This document shows positions 62,131-64,000 of a stretch of 64,000 nucleotides of DNA, in pieces (position 1 is the first letter of the stretch; each line of letters starts with the position of its first letter). Under the pieces are notes generated by a model. That model was not told where the DNA came from and searched no databases. It worked only from the letters and a program-made list of their open reading frames with translations. A program made the position numbers and the translations under genes. The stretch is from assembly GCA_025266875.1 (NCBI GenBank), contig JALLLT010000006.1:930001-994000 (forward strand), written 5' to 3'. The stretch is from Fennellomyces sp. T-0311. Taxonomy: Eukaryota > Mucoromycota > Mucoromycetes > Mucorales > Lichtheimiaceae.

Positions 62131-63003
62131 ATTTCACGATTCCGCAGTGAGGTAACACATGCTTGGCTCCTGTGTATCGTGAAATCTCCAATGAGTACTA
62201 CATCAAAGCATTATTATACATGTGCTTGCAAGCTTGCGTGCGATGACATTCGACAGCGGCAAGTCAAAATAAACTTTTTTCATAGGTCTGGACGCAATAT
62301 TTTGTAATTGATTGCTTGTACGACATAAGGTTCCATGGATATTCCAAGATATTCCCCGAATACCGTTGGCGGGATCTGGTACCTACTTAATCAGGACTGC
62401 CCATGTTGCCCGCGGTTCCATTGCATAATGAATTTTTTTATTACTGTCACTGTCAATTTTTTTCATGCATGTTAATGCAGGTTGGTTACCATGCAGGAAT
62501 AGTGCATCATCCTCATCGGCGTCAACGCTGCAAGATGTGTCGCCATGCTTGACGGCAGTGTTCGTAATTCACCTAAGCAACTGCTGTTTGGCAAGGCTCT
62601 TTTTTTTCTTGTTCTTCTTCTCACATTGCATACTTTCCAAACACCGAAAAGAACATGTGGACGAATCCATATTTTATTGGCAATATGTGACAGGAACACT
62701 GGCGCGACATTTGTTACTTAATTTTCGTAACGGCAATGTGAAAGGCATAACAATTATATTTCTAACTATTTGGTCCTTCTGCCCTTATTATTTTTTTACT
62801 GTCTTGGCCAAACAAAAGAGTAGTCTGATGTGATTAGAACCATTTTATGGGAGGTTCTCAGGGGATCATGCACTTTTACTCGGTCAAATATACAATTATC
62901 GCATTAACCTGGACCAACCCTTAGATCGTATTAAATCAACAAAATGCCTTTATAAACCACTGAATTACCCATCATTCGTCGACAAAAGAAAGCAGATACC
63001 CTA
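62131..63003. other. divergent promoter region, endoglucanase and bZIP
   Basis: About 870 bp between divergent genes. A 122-codon frame (62465-62833 +) is domain-free and probably chance. Confidence 0.5.
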
Positions 63004-63531
63004 ATGTCATTAACCGCCGACTTTGATCCGAAGCCAATGGCTATTTCATCCATCATTTCTTCTTCGACATCTTTTACATCTCCTCCATCATATCAGGTCC
63101 CATCATCATCCTCATCCGCACCCAGCTCTCCAGAGGCAAGGCAGCAGCAAATGTATCAGCACGGAATTTATACCCAATCAGGATCACCGGTACCGCCATT
63201 GTCCTTGCAGGAGCGACGTCAGCGTAACAAAGCTGCTTCTGCAAAGTATCGAGCCAAAAAGAATCAGCAGCATGGTGAAATGCGATCGCTCATTGCGTCG
63301 CTTACCAAGGAAAACGAGCTCTTGCTCCGCCAATTGGATCACATCAAGCGCGAGAACAATCGTCTCAAGGCAACATGTGATCGTCTTCGTGGCAAAAAGG
63401 TCGCCGCCAAGATTCTTAAGCGGTTTCTCGTCAGTGGCGGCGGCAAAACTACACCAGCGGATGAAACATTGGAACATTTTGAGATAGAGGATGACGAAGA
63501 CGACGAGATAGATAGTTTAATGGAGCAATAG
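63004..63531 (+). CDS. bZIP transcription factor
   Basis: A single-exon gene of 175 residues. The basic region at about 70-88 (RRQRNKAASAKYRAKK) has the invariant N-x7-R; the leucine zipper follows to about 130 (MRSLIASL, ENELLLRQL, ENNRLKATC). The N-terminus is Ser/Pro-rich and the C-terminus strongly acidic (IEDDEDDEIDSL), a possible activation region. The AASAKYR core is typical of the fungal Cys3/Met28/Atf4-like group that controls sulphur or amino-acid metabolism; I do not assign a target pathway. It starts about 950 bp from the endoglucanase on the opposite strand. Confidence 0.92.
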   Translation: MSLTADFDPKPMAISSIISSSTSFTSPPSYQVPSSSSSAPSSPEARQQQMYQHGIYTQSGSPVPPLSLQERRQRNKAASAKYRAKKNQQHGEMRSLIASLTKENELLLRQLDHIKRENNRLKATCDRLRGKKVAAKILKRFLVSGGGKTTPADETLEHFEIEDDEDDEIDSLMEQ

Positions 63532-63828
63532 CATTAACTCCATCCACTTTTTTCCAACCTTTATATGATCCACATGTTCCTTTCGGCATACCAATATGTA
63601 GTAGTATTGTCTTATCGACACCCTCTTTGCACACATCTTCTCCCATTTTATCACACGTCCTCTCCTTTGTTTTTTACTATCAACTCTGCTTATGTGGTAA
63701 ATCAGATCGTTCATTTTTTTTTTTGAAACTTTCCGCGAAACTCAACACAGCTTTTTTTGTCCCGCGCAAAATTAATATTTGATATTTAACGGTTGATCTG
63801 CAATCATTTCAGCACTTTGTTTGTATCC

Positions 63829-64000
63829 ATGGCGATCGTACAAGCTTTACTTTTACTGGTGGCTCTTATCGGTATTGTCGCTGCAGCCGATGTCGGAGCG
63901 AACTCGTGTACCGATAGGATCAAGTCAACCCAAAGTGGAAAAGCCAGCACACTCAATCTCAAATCCAGCTTTAATGCTATGATGCCATGCAGCCAAGAAA
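63829..64000 (+). CDS. secreted or membrane protein, 3' truncated by window end
   Basis: The frame opens at the ATG at 63829 and runs off the window after 57 residues. The first 20 residues (MAIVQALLLLVALIGIVAAA) are a strong signal peptide. The mature part seen so far is Ser/Thr/Lys-rich with two cysteines (NSCTDR and MPCSQE). Too little is present to name a family. Confidence 0.6.
   Translation, partial: MAIVQALLLLVALIGIVAAADVGANSCTDRIKSTQSGKASTLNLKSSFNAMMPCSQE

Overview
The window is nuclear DNA of a filamentous fungus, most likely an early-diverging Mucoromycota (Mucorales-like) species. The genes are intron-rich, with short introns (about 48-90 nt) that mostly have GTAAGT-like donors. 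The gene content also fits: a GH45 endoglucanase with N-terminal CBM1 modules of the Rhizopus/Mucor/Phycomyces type, an intron-poor F-box/LRR gene, a Drs2-type flippase, a PAK kinase and a UHRF1-like protein. I see no rRNA, tRNA, CRISPR array or prokaryotic operon. All gene models were built by hand by joining exons whose splice phases agree. No search was run, and the genus is not resolved.

Layout. 0-7.2 kb: 3' part of a Nam8/TIA1-like RRM protein (+), then on the minus strand a hyaluronan-synthase-like GT2 enzyme, endonuclease V and a PAK kinase with two CRIB domains. 7.2-12.2 kb: gene-poor, with two orphan ORFs. 12.2-16.1 kb: succinyl-CoA ligase alpha (-), the SWR1 subunit Vps71/ZNHIT1 (+) and a C2H2 zinc-finger protein (-). 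17.4-26.1 kb: three intact Baeyer-Villiger-type flavin monooxygenase paralogues (one +, two -), with an unrelated 250-aa gene between the first two. 27-28.8 kb: B-type cyclin (-). 30.9-33 kb: UHRF1-like protein (UBL-PHD-SRA-RING, +). 33.4-36.6 kb: a divergent hexokinase next to glucosamine-6-phosphate deaminase (both -), which looks like a small N-acetylglucosamine catabolic pair. 38.6-43 kb: Drs2-type P4-ATPase (-). 44.4-46.3 kb: F-box/LRR protein (+). 49-51 kb: alpha-arrestin with PPxY motifs (+). 51.3-52.6 kb: quinone oxidoreductase (-). 53.6-54.6 kb: two small unknown proteins. 56.2-58.2 kb: the mitotic-exit GAP Bub2 and a SOSS-B/hSSB1-like OB-fold protein (both -). 60.3-62 kb: secreted GH45 endoglucanase (-). 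63-64 kb: a bZIP factor (+) and the start of a secreted protein cut by the window edge.

Intergenic DNA carries at least three short terminal-inverted-repeat elements without transposase genes (MITE-like), at 29.3, 46.5 and 58.8 kb. The first and third share one terminal sequence. The most useful observations are the GlcNAc-like gene pair, the monooxygenase triplet with intron differences between copies, the double-CRIB PAK with altered catalytic motifs, the UHRF1-like protein without a visible tandem Tudor region, two GC-AG introns and a 16-nt microexon. I did not find a clearly new multi-gene system.
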